The position numbers and the translations under genes were made by a program. From assembly GCA_036346225.1 (NCBI GenBank), contig JARFIW010001082.1:3100001-3164000 (forward strand): a DNA stretch of 64,000 nt, read 5' to 3'. How positions within the stretch are numbered: the stretch's first letter is position 1; each line of letters starts with the position of its first letter. The notes under the pieces were generated by a model. It was not told the DNA's origin, ran no database searches, and saw nothing but the letters and a program-made list of their open reading frames with translations. The DNA is from Platerodrilus igneus (taxonomy: Eukaryota; Arthropoda; Insecta; Coleoptera; Lycidae). Of this stretch, positions 1-10,488 are shown in pieces.

Positions 1-640
1 TTATTAAGGCTGAATGATGTACAACTTCACCTACAAACGGTAAATTATCCCTCATCACGACGCACTCAATATTAGAGAAAATAAGATCCAGTATTTTATC
101 TTGTTGATTCCTTATATTATTGAATTGTCTTAAATTAAGAAGATTAGCGAAATTGTTCAAAATTTGACTCAGGTTATCATTTTCTGTTGAGTTAACATAA
201 CTTGGTATATTAAAGTCTCCAAAAATTATTACCTTCTACATGCCATTTGAAAAAATTCGCGTGAAATAATCTAGCAAAGTTTCAAGTGTACGAAGAAAGT
301 AGATTACAAAAATATAAAAACAAAAGCTATTAATAGTACATTTGCAACCCACTAAATCTACATGTGTCACCTGTTGCACTAGATCCGTCAAATTAAGCTG
401 TTCAACAGAAAATTTATTTTTAAAACCGAGGACTCCTCCTCCATGAGACATTCCCACTTGTTCAAATTGACGTTTGTGTCTAAAAACACTATATGTATAT
501 ATTAAAGTTATTCTGCACTTGAAAAATCATTGGATAGCCAAGTTTCGGTGATTGCTATGATATCGAATTCACCATCCGATACAGAAGAATAAAATTGATT
601 GCTTTTGTTTCTTATACTACAAATGTTTTAATAATAACAG
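1..640 (-). pseudogene. LINE endonuclease domain fragment, cut by window edge
   Basis: The N-terminal half of an apurinic-like endonuclease from the second reading frame of the same LINE. Reading the minus strand down from 600, the motif IAITETWLSNDFSSAE (catalytic E in ETW) appears near 560-515, then a stop and frame change, then MSHGGGVLGFKNKF at about 457-415. After an in-frame TAG near 236 comes VIIFGDFNIPS (catalytic D and N) at about 230-195. At least one stop and one frameshift interrupt it, so the copy is dead. The reverse transcriptase would lie beyond position 1. The element lies on the same strand as GGNBP2, downstream of its exon 4, so it probably sits in the next intron. Confidence 0.7.
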
Positions 641-831
641 CACTGAGGATTCAGTTTTTTGTAGAACCTATTTTAGGGACACCACATATGTAACGAATGG
701 TGATATTGTTTTCGTCGTTATCTATCCGATTTTGAAGATGTGATCGCAATTTTTTTGTGTTCACGTTGCATAGGTGTTTGATCCGATGCAACTCAGACTT
801 GATTACCATTTAGCTTTACTTGGTTTCTGGT

Positions 832-1389
832 TCAAAGAACTTTAAGTCCATCAGTGTTGGAATTCAAAATCACCTTGAGCGGTCGTGGTTTATTCAGTCG
901 AGTTATTATCCCCAGGCGAAATGTTTGAATATTCTCTATACCAATAAGCGGATTCAATATATTTCTAACTTTACTTATATCTTCCAATGCTCTTGTAGTC
1001 GCGGAATCACTAGTGCTTTCCTCAACGGCAAATATAATGGTGTTGTTTGAACGTTGCTGACGATCAGCAATTTCAGATATGATATCTTCATTAGCGTTCC
1101 AATTCGATTTGTCGCAAACTTCAGTATTGGCAACTTTTAATTTTAGATCAGCTAATTCAGATGTTAGTGTAAGTATCAAATCTTTGAGTTCCCGAATTAT
1201 GTTTTTCTGGGTCTCACATTTATCGCATTGATATGTAATACATCGTTTTTTTATTAACAAACATTGAATCTCACCACGTGCAAGACCAAAACCAGTTGTA
1301 TATATTGATAATTTGCAATAATCACACTTTAATTCTTTATTTGGGTTTAGGTTGATATTGCAAATCAAACATTTACTGATTAATGGCAT
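832..1389 (-). CDS. LINE ORF1 protein, N-terminal part (CR1/Jockey-like)
   Basis: This is the first open reading frame of a non-LTR retrotransposon, whose product normally binds the element RNA in a ribonucleoprotein. The 185-residue frame starts at MPLISKCLIC and has three CxxC pairs (CLIC, CDYC, CDKC) in the first 60 residues, a PHD- or zinc-ribbon-like arrangement. A short heptad-like stretch follows (about residues 63-95), then the block RSNNTIIFAVEES, which resembles the start of the RNA-binding domain in insect LINE ORF1 proteins. The stop at 832 is premature: the frame continues to about 650 with recognisable ORF1-like residues (DQTPMQREHKK, then a stretch ending near GVPKIG) broken by stops and a frame change. 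The endonuclease follows on the same strand at 1-620. The clade is inferred from motif style only. Confidence 0.7.
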   Translation of the reverse strand: MPLISKCLICNINLNPNKELKCDYCKLSIYTTGFGLARGEIQCLLIKKRCITYQCDKCETQKNIIRELKDLILTLTSELADLKLKVANTEVCDKSNWNANEDIISEIADRQQRSNNTIIFAVEESTSDSATTRALEDISKVRNILNPLIGIENIQTFRLGIITRLNKPRPLKVILNSNTDGLKVL

Positions 1390-1920
1390 AATTAACTTTT
1401 ATTCACTCAAACTAAGAGAACTATAAACATGGAGCACCGATACTATGCGTTCTTACTCGACCACGTACCACTACAAACTTTCAGTTGCTGATGTCGGCAG
1501 CGTTCAACAGGCGAAAAGAACAAAAACGAAATACAAAAAGTACAGAATTTCAGAAAACTCGAATCTAAAAAACTTTTACAACTTATGTATTTTACAAATA
1601 TTCTACAGAACTCAGATTTTGTTAAATACTAAAGAATCAACCAAATATCATAAACTGCAAAACAACCATAGCTTGTTTTGTTTAAGAAATATGAGAAATG
1701 ATTTAAGTAACTTTGAAACCATTCACCTTGGCATATAAGAATTTGTAGCAATAGTTGGGAGATACGATTAATCAGTGATACATACTTCACCTATTTCTAA
1801 ATTTACTTAATAGGAAACAGAATCACTTTATATTGCAAATATTTAAAAATATATCAAATAATGTAAAAAATTGCACAAAAAACTTTTACTATATATCATA
1901 ATAAATAATATTTGACATAC
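1390..1920. other. LINE 5' leader and intron sequence
   Basis: No coding signal was recognised on either strand. The part next to 1390 is probably the LINE 5' untranslated leader. The rest is AT-rich sequence taken to be the intron that follows GGNBP2 exon 4. The next GGNBP2 exon was looked for here and not found. Confidence 0.4.
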
Positions 1921-2171
1921 CTTTCAAAACCTTTGTGCGACATTCCACACAGAAACGATGTTTACGTAAGTATGTTTCAAGTGTAGCATGAAGAGTACTT
2001 CCTTCAATAATACAAGCGTCTCGTTTACATTCTGGCCGCATGCAGTCCCAAACTTCACGCCAAGCAGGTGTAATAGGATGGCTCCTTTGTGTATCTAATG
2101 AATGAAGAACACATCGATGACTTTTCTTGTTACGTCGTATTTGAGTATCTACCAGATTACTTAAGCGAGCA
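1921..2171 (-). CDS. GGNBP2: GGNBP2, coding exon 4
   Basis: Internal coding exon of gametogenetin-binding protein 2, a conserved metazoan protein. In transcript direction it runs from 2171 (acceptor TTTTTCAG just upstream) to 1921 (donor AAAG/GTATGT). The 251 nt encode a segment with VLHSLDTQ, a tryptophan-rich AWREVWDCM block, and TLETYLRKHRFC followed by ECRTKVLK. This is the most conserved cysteine-containing core of the family. Exon 3 ends in phase 2 (AG) and the first base here is T, so the junction codon is AGT (Ser) and the frame continues. The exon ends in phase 1, so the protein must continue in an exon outside the window or not seen. The identification rests on a remembered family alignment; continuity with exons 1-3 makes it strong. 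Confidence 0.9.
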
Positions 2172-2273
2172 CTGAAAAATAATTGAATCTTAAACAATTA
2201 TGCTAAATGTATATTTACAACAAATAAGCATCATTTTAAATATCATGTGCATAGTTTATTCTGTCTTAGTTAT

Positions 2274-4385
2274 CCAGAGGCTGACATAGATAGCGATCAT
2301 AACTTAGTTAAAATGAAGTGTAATCTAAAATTTAAAAAATTGAGAAAGGCTAAAAGAGAGGCATGGAATCTAGGTAAGCTCAATGATAGTGAGGTAAAAG
2401 AGGAATATAAATAAGTATTAGATAATAAGAACAGAAAGATAGCAATAGGAGGGAACGTAGAAAATAGATGGAAGAAATAAAAATGGCTGTACATGATACA
2501 GCAACACAGACTATAGATAAGAAAAAAAAGTAGAAGCGAGAAAACCTTGGGTAACAAAGGAGACATTAGATTTAATAGTGAATAGAAGAAAGCTTAAACC
2601 TTTCAGAGAATTGGATAGTGAAAGTAAGCAAAAAATATAATAGAGTTAGAAATAAGATTAGTACATGGATGGAGGAGAATTGTAAGGGAAAACAAGATGT
2701 TTTGAGAGTAGGTAAGACAGACAGGGCTTACAGGGCAGTTAAAAAGTTTTTCGGGGTAGATAGGAAAAATATAAAGGTATAAAAGATGAGAGTAATGAGC
2801 TTCTAATAAATAAAGTTGAGACAGCAGATAGATGGAAAAGAGATTTAAAAGATTCATATAAGGGAGACGATATGGATGAGTTCGAGAACCACCAAGAAGA
2901 GGATGTAGAAATAGGGTTCTCAATATTAAGAGAGGAATTTGATAGAGCTGTTAGGAATCTTAAACTAAATAAAGCGCCGGGGATAGACGATATAACCGCA
3001 GAATTAATAAAATATGCAAGTAAGAAAACTTTAGACAGACTTTATAAACTAGTAAGAGTAATATATGACACAGGTAGGGTCCCACTAAATTTCAAAAAAA
3101 AAAATATTATCCCAATCCAAAAAAAAAGCAGGAGCTGATAGGTGTGAGAATTTTAGAACGATTAGTTTAACTTCTCATGCTTCCAAAATACTAACAATAA
3201 TAATTAAAAATAGAGTAGAAGCGTTGACTGAGAATTATTTAGGCAAAGATCAATATGGTTTTCGTAAAGACAGAGGGACTAGAGAACCAATACTAATAAT
3301 TAGGGTAATTATCGAAAAAAGGTTACAAAAAAAACTCATTTTGCGTTTGTAGATTTAGAAAAAGCATTTGATAGGGTAAATTGAATTGTATGTTCAGCGT
3401 TTTACGAAAAATAGGAATCTCTCATAGGGATACAAAAATTATTTACAGTCTATATAAAAACCAAAGCGTAGTAATTAGATTTGATGAAATAGAAAAGGAA
3501 GCTAAGATTAGAAATGGTGTTAGACAGGGCTGTACACCATCTCCCTTGACTTTTAATGTTTATATTGAGGAAGCTTTAAACTTAGCTAGAGAGAGAACAG
3601 AGATACGCATTAGTGTACAGGTACAGAAAATAGACATGTTACATTTTGCAGATGATATAGCCATTATAGCAGAGTAACTATAGTATGAGAATTTACTCGG
3701 GAAAAACAAAGATAATGACAAGTGAGTTACAGCCTAGTTCTAAACCAAAATTAAAAATAGGTAATACCGAGTTAGAGGAGGTAGATGAATGTTGCTATTT
3801 AGGTAGTATAATTACAAAGGACGAACGTAGCAGAAGGGATATAGTAGCTAGAATAGTTCAAGCTAGAAAAATGTTTTTAAAAAAGAAAGACACTAATAGT
3901 TAATAGTATTAGTTTAGATAATAGAAAAAGTTTCTTAAAGTCGTACGTATGGAGCGTTCTACTATACGGTAGTGAGGCTTGGACAATTAAAGAAGTAGAT
4001 AAGAAAAAGATAGAAGCTTTTGAAACTTGGTGTTATAAGAGAATGTTAAAGATTAGTTGGACAGATAGAGTAACAAATGAGAAAGTTTATAAAAGGATAG
4101 ATGAGGAACCCTGTATGTGGAAACAATTAAAGGTCAGAAGAGATAGAATGGTAGGGTACTATTTAAGATATGAGGGACTATTTAGTAAAGTCTTAGATTA
4201 TAGACTACCAAATAAAAGTAGAGTAGAAAAACCTACACAAATCTATGTTAGTCAAATTATTAGAGATTTAGATTGTGAAAGGGTATGGTAGCCCTTGTTA
4301 AACTAGCTCAAAATAGAAAAGAATTTAGAGCTGCGTCAAACCGACCTTAAGTAAGTTCGAAAGAAAACAAAAAAAAAATGAATAA
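2274..4385 (+). pseudogene. RTE-like LINE, 5'-truncated copy 1 (reverse transcriptase)
   Basis: A non-LTR retrotransposon copy of the type whose endonuclease is often annotated as craniofacial development protein 2-like. It starts inside the endonuclease, at the ADIDSDHNLV motif (catalytic SDH) near 2283, and runs through a broken reverse transcriptase. Recognisable pieces are KAPGIDDITAELIKYA, a FRTISLTSHASKI block near 3150, DLEKAFDRVN near 3355, GVRQGC near 3520, the catalytic FADDIAIIAE near 3645, and the C-terminal EAFETWCYKRMLKISWTDR with RVTNEKV. Several frameshifts and stops separate these blocks. It ends with an A-rich tract near 4360-4380. It matches the second copy at 54795-58010 along its length, and it lies antisense to GGNBP2 inside intron 3, about 100 bp from exon 4. 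The exact clade is inferred. Confidence 0.85.
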
Positions 4386-4389
4386 ATAA

Positions 4390-4605
4390 AAATCGGTTAA
4401 CTAAATGTCACCATGACATAACTCGCAATTAGGTAGCGGTCTGGTATGTTGGCAGCGATTTGTTGCTTAAGCCTTACCATAACATATAATTTAACACTTT
4501 TCCTTTTTTTCAAGGGGATAACCAGGTAATATTTCATTTCCTTATAAATGGGAATCATGTAAACATGTTGAAGTTCTTTAACAACCATCAGGTTGCTAAT
4601 ATCGA
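4390..4605 (+). repeat. Dispersed repeat following the RTE 3' end
   Basis: About 215 bp beginning GGTTAACTAAATGTCACC, directly after the A-rich end of the RTE copy. The same sequence, in the same relative position, follows the second RTE copy on the minus strand at 54790-54480, where part of it is tandemly duplicated. It ends at the same point in both places (GCTAATATC-ATGTAGAG), after which the flanks differ. It is either part of the RTE 3' region or an older repeat into which both copies inserted. Confidence 0.6.
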
Positions 4606-5470
4606 TGTAGAGCCAGGGACTCGGCTAGTGTACAAGACATTTTGCTCAAATTTAAAAAACAGTTTACTGTCAATATCCGTTCTAAATAGATTCTTAGATC
4701 ATAACTTAACTAATGTTCAAGGTGGCGAAATTAATTTAAGAAGACATATGGGACATTTGGAAAAACGAAATCTATCTAATTTTGTGTGAATTTCAGAGGA
4801 TGCTACTAGAGTAACTGGCAAAATTCAGTATGATATTAAAACTAACAAAATAGTGGGCTCTGTGCTTCCTCTTGAAAAGGCTTACAACAGGCAGAAATGT
4901 ATATTGCAACATCGACAATTGTTATTCGAAACTACTTTAAAACTGCTTCAATGGCTACATACGAATGTTGTAGTGGCTCAGTCACTGTCATTTGGTTCAG
5001 TCTTTTTGCCTAATAATATTTGCAAGCGACAATAAATTTTATAGTGACGTTATGGAACACTGGATACACTTTACAGCGAAAACATATGGAATTACTGCGT
5101 TGGGCTACTCTGCAAATGCAGATTCCTGATACTTAAAAGCAATGAGAATTAATTCAGGTTTGTTTAGCAGCGAAATCAAAAACAAAATAAATATCTACAA
5201 AGAAAATGAAAGTATGATTTCATGTCGCATTGAACAACAATGAATGTTATGTGCAAGACACTGTTCATATTTCGACTAAATTACGAATGAAAATTTAAAC
5301 CCAAAATTAAACAATAAATAAATGCTAAAATTGCAACTGCAGAACATCTTCATGAATTGGTCAAGTCTGTCAGTAATGATAAACATTTACTTAATGTGAT
5401 TTAAAACCTGATGATAAAATGGATTATTCATTGGCAGAGAAACTGTGTTTATTTATTTTATTTTAATAAT
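4565..5470 (+). pseudogene. Degenerate RNase H-like DDE transposase remnant
   Basis: A decayed coding stretch on the plus strand. Pieces in successive frames read NHQVANIDVEPGTRLVYKT, then ATRVTGKIQYDIKTNKIVGS with VLPLEK (about 4805-4880), then KTYGITALGYSANAD (near 5085-5130), LKAMRINSGLFSSEI (near 5140), NNNECYVQDTVHISTKLRMK (near 5230-5290) and TAEHLHELVKSVSNDKHLL (near 5340). The style and order fit transposase-derived proteins with an RNase H fold of the THAP/P-element kind, known from many insect genomes. Many stops and frame changes show it is dead. The family assignment comes from memory of similar proteins and is tentative. It lies in GGNBP2 intron 3, antisense to the gene. Confidence 0.45.
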
Positions 5471-5479
5471 TTATAATTG

Positions 5480-6167
5480 AAAACACTACAGAAATAATTT
5501 AAATGGTACTAACAGATTAAGCTTATGTGAATAAAGAAATTCAGGTAAATTAACATAACTGATTTAGAGCATGTCTAAAGAAAATAGAGTTCAGAACAAA
5601 GATATCACAATTAATAAAGTGACAATGATAAACTTTGACAAGATTGTCTAAAAATGTGTTCAGGCCATGATTTGTATGATGACAAATTGGGTACTACATA
5701 TAAACCTACAGTTGACCTGAAACTCGATTTTCAAGTTTGAGAATAAGGTTTGAATAGCGCTATTGTATCCAAGAATGTTACGAACCAAACTATAATATAA
5801 AGTAGAAGTTGTTCTACTATCAGAACTATATAATGTGTCGTTTTAGAAGTCCTAGCATTCTAAAGGATTTTAGCCAAACAAAAACAATATGCTCAACAAA
5901 GAAAAGTTTATAGTAAAATAAAATACCAAGATCGCTAATAAAGGAAACTGAAAACATTAATATTTTATCTAAAAGATAATTAATGATAATTAAGGAATGA
6001 CATCTTACATTTATTTATATTTATAAAAATTATTTAGAATATCGTAAACAATTTAAAAACGATAAAATTTGAAATAAAGTTCGCTACATTGTCTGAGAAA
6101 TGGAAGATCTGACAACAATGGAAATACCACCGTAAGATTGGCCATATTACACAACCCCACAAACAAA

Positions 6168-6220
<53 letters not shown>

Positions 6221-6456
6221 CATAAGCCGTTTCTGAAATAATTAAAGTGTTCTATACATTAGCCTCACTCTGTATAAACATTGTCGATTAAATTCTTATT
6301 GAAAAAATTTCAAGAGTAATCTAATGCATTCAAACTAAGACATTAAGTCAATATTCCACAACTTGCTCCTATATTACAAACATATACACTTAGTTCATAT
6401 GTTTCATAGTAATTTATACAAGCCTACGTGTTTTTTATGTAGTAAATGCAACTTAC
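5480..6456. other. AT-rich intron sequence with (AT)n microsatellite
   Basis: The remainder of GGNBP2 intron 3 before exon 3. No open frame or recognisable element was seen. An uninterrupted (AT)n tract of about 23 units lies at 6173-6218. Confidence 0.6.
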
Positions 6457-7041
6457 CTATGACCATGAAACAAGTTGCACAAAACCTGAGGTGTTTGCTT
6501 ATCCTCACGAATAGTAATAATACCATCAGCCTTAACTACAATTGGATCAAGCGTACAATGACCATATTTAAACAACTGATAGTATAAACGTTCCACACTA
6601 AAAATACATTATTTAAAATAACATACGTTCGGGGAAATATATTACCTTCGTCGACAACCAACGCAAGGAACAGCTTGATTTAATACATGTAACATATCTG
6701 AATGTGTGACCTGTAATGCTAGTTCTAGTTCACTATCAGTCAAAATGCTCATTTTACGAGCAAATTCTTCCACTTCTTTGCTTTTAACATGTTGATTGTC
6801 ACAAACCAACCCCATTGATTTCAGATCCATTACCATCTGAAAATATTGCAAAAGAATAAATTAGTACTTACCTTACTATATTTATATTAAAAAAATAACA
6901 CATTTACAAGACTTGTATTATATATTGAACCCAAAGTGTTCCGATAAATAGAATTACCGTTAATGTTTCATCCACAACTAGAGGTAACTGCCTTCTGGTC
7001 AGAGACTTCGAGGAACGATATACATCTACCAACTTCGCCAT
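6457..7041 (-). CDS. GGNBP2: GGNBP2, coding exons 1-3 (start of gene)
   Basis: The 5' coding part of gametogenetin-binding protein 2. Exon 1 is 7041-6958, from the ATG of MAKLVDVYRSSKSLTRRQL to donor ACG/GTAATT (28 codons, phase 0). Exon 2 is 6836-6646, after acceptor CAATATTTTCAG. It begins MVMDLKSMG, ends VPCVGCRR, and its donor is AAG/GTAATA. Exon 3 is 6597-6457, after acceptor TTTTTAG. It begins SVERLYYQLFKYGH, ends LCNLFHGH, and its donor is ATAG/GTAAGT. The phases join correctly through all three exons and into exon 4 at 2171. The start matches the family: the human protein also begins with MA-L and has a DDTLTMVM-like junction and PCVGCRRSVERL. The 4.3 kb intron 3 holds TE remnants in antisense orientation. 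The promoter should lie at 7042-7400; I see no clear TATA box. Confidence 0.9.
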
Positions 7042-7463
7042 TGCTGAACCACTAAGAAACTATTTTCGAAAAGAAAATATTAAATATCAGTACTTAATCA
7101 GCTCTTACAATAAAAACAAATTTAACAACACATTAACTTGCTGCCATTTGTAATTTGACTTCCGTCAATTAATTATACCAATGACTCGTAGATGACACTA
7201 GTTACTATTTTGGGTGTGTTCGGTAATGAAGATTTGGCAGGAAATTATTTCATGACGTTAAAACCACGAGAAAACCATGAGAACAAATCTGACCAATATA
7301 ATTATGAGAAACATCAGTTTTTAAAAACCCAGAAAACTATTTATATCTTGTAAAATACCACAGCCAATAAAAGGCAGTGGATAAGAAAAGCCATGAACGC
7401 GCCTTTTTAATTACAGGTGAAAATAAATATAAGAATAATAATGTCACTTATTGTTGTAGAAAT

Positions 7464-8583
7464 CACTAGCACAAATGGTGAAGAAAATATCGTCAAAAGT
7501 GTTCAAAGCAACAATGGTAAATTGTATGTTGGAAAGGTCCACTTCAGCCTGCGTACTAATGACAAAATTCTCAGAAATATTCTGGAACAACATTTTTTAC
7601 ATTTTTACTAATTTATTAAATTTTTCTACTGATGATGACTACATATTGGTACGCATTTAGTTTTTAAATATTTTTTGTGATAAAGAATTTTAATTATTAT
7701 TTATTTGAAACGTGCCACAGAATTATTATTAATATTATATTTATTAAAACAATTAAAAATCACGGTATAACATCAATGATGAACAAAAGCGATATCTACT
7801 GAAGATTTTTTAAAAATGGTAAAAACCACAATGACACATTTACATTGTACTAAATTAATTCGAAGACCTTTTGAGGAATTTTTAAGCCCAGCAAATCTAT
7901 TTGATTACTTTAAACAATTCGTTCTCCGTTTTGTAGGCTTATTTATGAAAACTGCTTGTGTTAGTAATCGAAAAGGCAAGAGTAAGTCACGTTTTAGAAG
8001 TGAAGTGATTAATGTTGAAGTAAGACAAGTAATCAAAGAACGCTCACGTACCTCTATGAATCATTTACAGCACAAATTAGATCTTCTGTACGGTACTCTT
8101 TAACCTGTCGTCAGTACTGCGGACTTTAGTCACATTATTGATACAAGTGCAAATGCACTAAAAATTAAATTAATTCCTACTAATTAAATGAAAATGATTA
8201 TTATTATTATTGGAAACGAATATACAAATCGTACATTACCTAGTCTTTTGTGCAAAATATTTATCACAAATATTAACAGAATGTTGTAAGCATATACGAG
8301 TATATTGATAGCATTTCACACATATATAAAAGGATGTGCGGTCTTTATTTCGTTCACAAATTGAGAATCGTCTGGATTTAGTTTGCTTTTTTCCTGGACG
8401 TTCAGAATTTCTTTCAGGTATAGAGTAAGAAGATATGCAAGTTATCTCAGAAATTTTTCTTTTATTCCTACAGAAAGTTTAGGATTTACTTGCCGATTTT
8501 TTAAATGTAGAAATATTAAGCTCAAAGCTAGTTTCTTTATAAATTCACGACGCTTTAACTGTGCTATTCGAATTGTTATTTGA
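7464..8583 (+). CDS. Possible host gene exons, unrecognised, divergent from GGNBP2
   Basis: Several open segments on the plus strand, with splice-like borders, begin about 0.4 kb upstream of the GGNBP2 start. Segment A (about 7464-7648) follows an acceptor-like TTGTTGTAG, includes KVFKATMVNCMLERS, and ends at a GTACGC donor. Segment B (about 7790-8103) includes TEDFLKMVKTTMTHLHC and KSKSRFRSEVINVEVRQVI and ends in a stop. Segments C (about 8331-8412) and D (8473-8583) are joined in frame by a 60-bp GT/AG intron, giving FFPGRSEF then ESLGFTCRFFKCRNIKLKAS before a stop. The frame across C-D supports real exons, but A to B is not in phase at the obvious sites. I do not recognise the family. It could be a host gene in a head-to-head pair with GGNBP2, or a decayed element. 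Confidence 0.3.
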
Positions 8584-8994
8584 ATTGAAAACCACAAAAG
8601 AATTTACTGTTGTTGTATTCAGTGAGAAAAATAGAGTGAGCGGCCATAGACGACTGTTTCATAATACGTCACAATTGCCGGAAAGTTCATCAACTACATC
8701 GACACCGCCTTTCGTAAAGTTATAAAACGTAACAGTCTCTGGTTTACGTTTAGTTCTTGTAAAATCATCAATTGTATCAGAGTGATGCATTGACAAGAAT
8801 ATAAGTCAAAACCAAACAAGGTTGCTTATGACTCATGGTTCGTAATCGTATGCCGTAATACCGTAAAAACAAATGTTCAATACGCTCTAGAATGCAATGC
8901 GACCTTGGAATATAACGTTTTATCAACATTGACAGATGTAAATTAGGTTAGCTTTATGTCGCATTTTGACTTATAAATAAACATAGGTTAGTAA
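8584..8994. other. No recognised feature
   Basis: AT-rich sequence between the possible exons and the Harbinger element. I see nothing supportable in it apart from the TAA target duplication at 8992-8994. Confidence 0.5.
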
Positions 8995-10159
8995 GGGCCA
9001 TATGCACCGTACATAAATAAGCCTAGCTTAAGATTTAAGCTCGCTTAAGATACACATTTCATATGTACCGTGAATAAAGCAACGCTTAAGCGTGTTTTAT
9101 GTTAAGCCCTAAATTTTGGCAGCTTATTAATATTAAGCCGAGCTTAAGTAAACATATCCAAACTTTTTTGACATTTTAATTATAAATTTTTATTCATTAA
9201 AACTCTTGATCGCTCTTGACTTACTTAGTTCGGCTTCAGGGTATTTATTTTATAAAAATGGAAATTGAAGACGAGATATTCCTCGAAGATGACATTGAAA
9301 TATTGGACATTATAGAGTTTGGTTTTCCTAAACAAATTTATCAAAGACCCAACTATATACAGGACATGGACGAAATGGCATTTTTTCGGAGATTTTGGCT
9401 GACGAAAGAAGCTGCAGTTGCCGTTTTGGAGCTAATCGAAGATAGATTGGAATTTGAAAATGATCTGTAAAATATATATTTTTGTAGATAATAAGTATTC
9501 ATTGGACCTGTTCAAATTTTTAGGAATAACAGTGCATCACCGATTAATCAGCTATTAACAGCTCTTTTATATTATGCGAGTAATGGACACCAGGTAAATG
9601 TTGCAGATTTTATGCAAATGAATCAAGGGACAGCATCTCGTATAATAAAGAAAGTGTCTGAAGCAGTTGCTAGTTTGCACAATACTTTTATTAAAATTCC
9701 TGAGACTCGGGGATGAAGAATATCATTGCAAAATAATTTTTACAGCCTAGCACGTTTTCCTCGTGTCATTGGCAGTATCGACTGAACCCACATTAGAATC
9801 CGTTCTCCAGGTAATAAGAAAATATAACTATACAATAGTAGGTTACTATTGTTTCAATATTAGGTGGAGAAGATGGTGAAGTCTATAGAAATAGAAAGTC
9901 TTATTTTTCTCTAAATGTTCAAGTGGTATGCAATTAATAATTATAAAATACGATTTGATATTTGACCGATAATAGAATGGTGGATTGTCAAAACAAATTG
10001 AAATATACAACGTTGCCAAACTACTAATTATCTGCTTCAAGGCTTAGCTAAGCTGCCCACTAATTTCTACGGAACATACCAAACATTTTTAAGCCAAGCT
10101 TTATTAAATAAACTCGATTAACAAAGGCGAGTTTAAAATGCAAACGGTGCATATGGCCT
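8995..10159 (+). mobile_element. PIF/Harbinger DNA transposon, internally deleted
   Basis: The left end reads GGGCCATATGCACCGT and the right end is its inverse, ACGGTGCATATGGCCT, with one mismatch in 16. A 3-bp TAA is duplicated on both sides (8992-8994 and 10160-10162), the typical Harbinger target. Subterminal regions carry repeated GCTTAAG-like motifs (for example 9033, 9045, 9089, 9141). The body contains a broken HARBI1-like transposase. At 1165 bp it is much shorter than a full element, so the C-terminal half of the transposase and the accompanying Myb-like gene are missing. Confidence 0.9.
9258..9927 (+). pseudogene. HARBI1-like transposase, truncated
   Basis: DDE nuclease of the PIF/Harbinger family, which cuts and joins the element ends. 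The start at 9258 gives MEIEDEIFLEDDIEILDI. A conserved RFWLTKEAAVAVLELIEDRL block follows, then a short intron (donor near 9467, acceptor ending 9523). The next exon begins NNSASPINQLLTALLYYASN, the typical family block, followed by the helix-turn-helix-like TASRIIKKVSEAVASLH. Two in-frame TGA codons interrupt it: one after IPETRG, and one replacing a residue directly after the first catalytic aspartate in RVIGSID. A second intron with acceptor near 9863 leads to GEDGEVYRNRKSYFSLNVQ, after which coding similarity stops. The other catalytic residues are absent, so the protein is non-functional. Confidence 0.85.
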
Positions 10160-10488
10160 TAAGTTTTATAAACAAATGTTTATTCAAGAATTTACTTAAT
10201 CAAAAAAATTCGAAAAATATTATAAATAATTTGATCGGTTAGAATATAAACGAAAACAAAACCAAACTATCTTAATTCTCAAAACAAACTGTGTTTGGTA
10301 CTTATCCTTTCACAAATTAATTTAACAACTACATGAATCAAAATTAGACACGTTTGCTATATCTTCATTACAACATTGGGAAGACGCACCTTTCTATAGC
10401 TATCCTATTTTATAACCAGGAAATTAGTAGACACAAGTAAGATATATTATATTATAGTTGTGTTTTCTTTCTATGTATTGCGATGTGT
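10160..10488. other. No recognised feature
   Basis: AT-rich sequence between the Harbinger element and the piggyBac remnant. No coding signal was seen. Confidence 0.5.

Noticed and set aside
1445..1738. 97-codon plus-strand frame
   Set aside because: No motif, AT-biased composition, and it lies over the LINE leader and intron.
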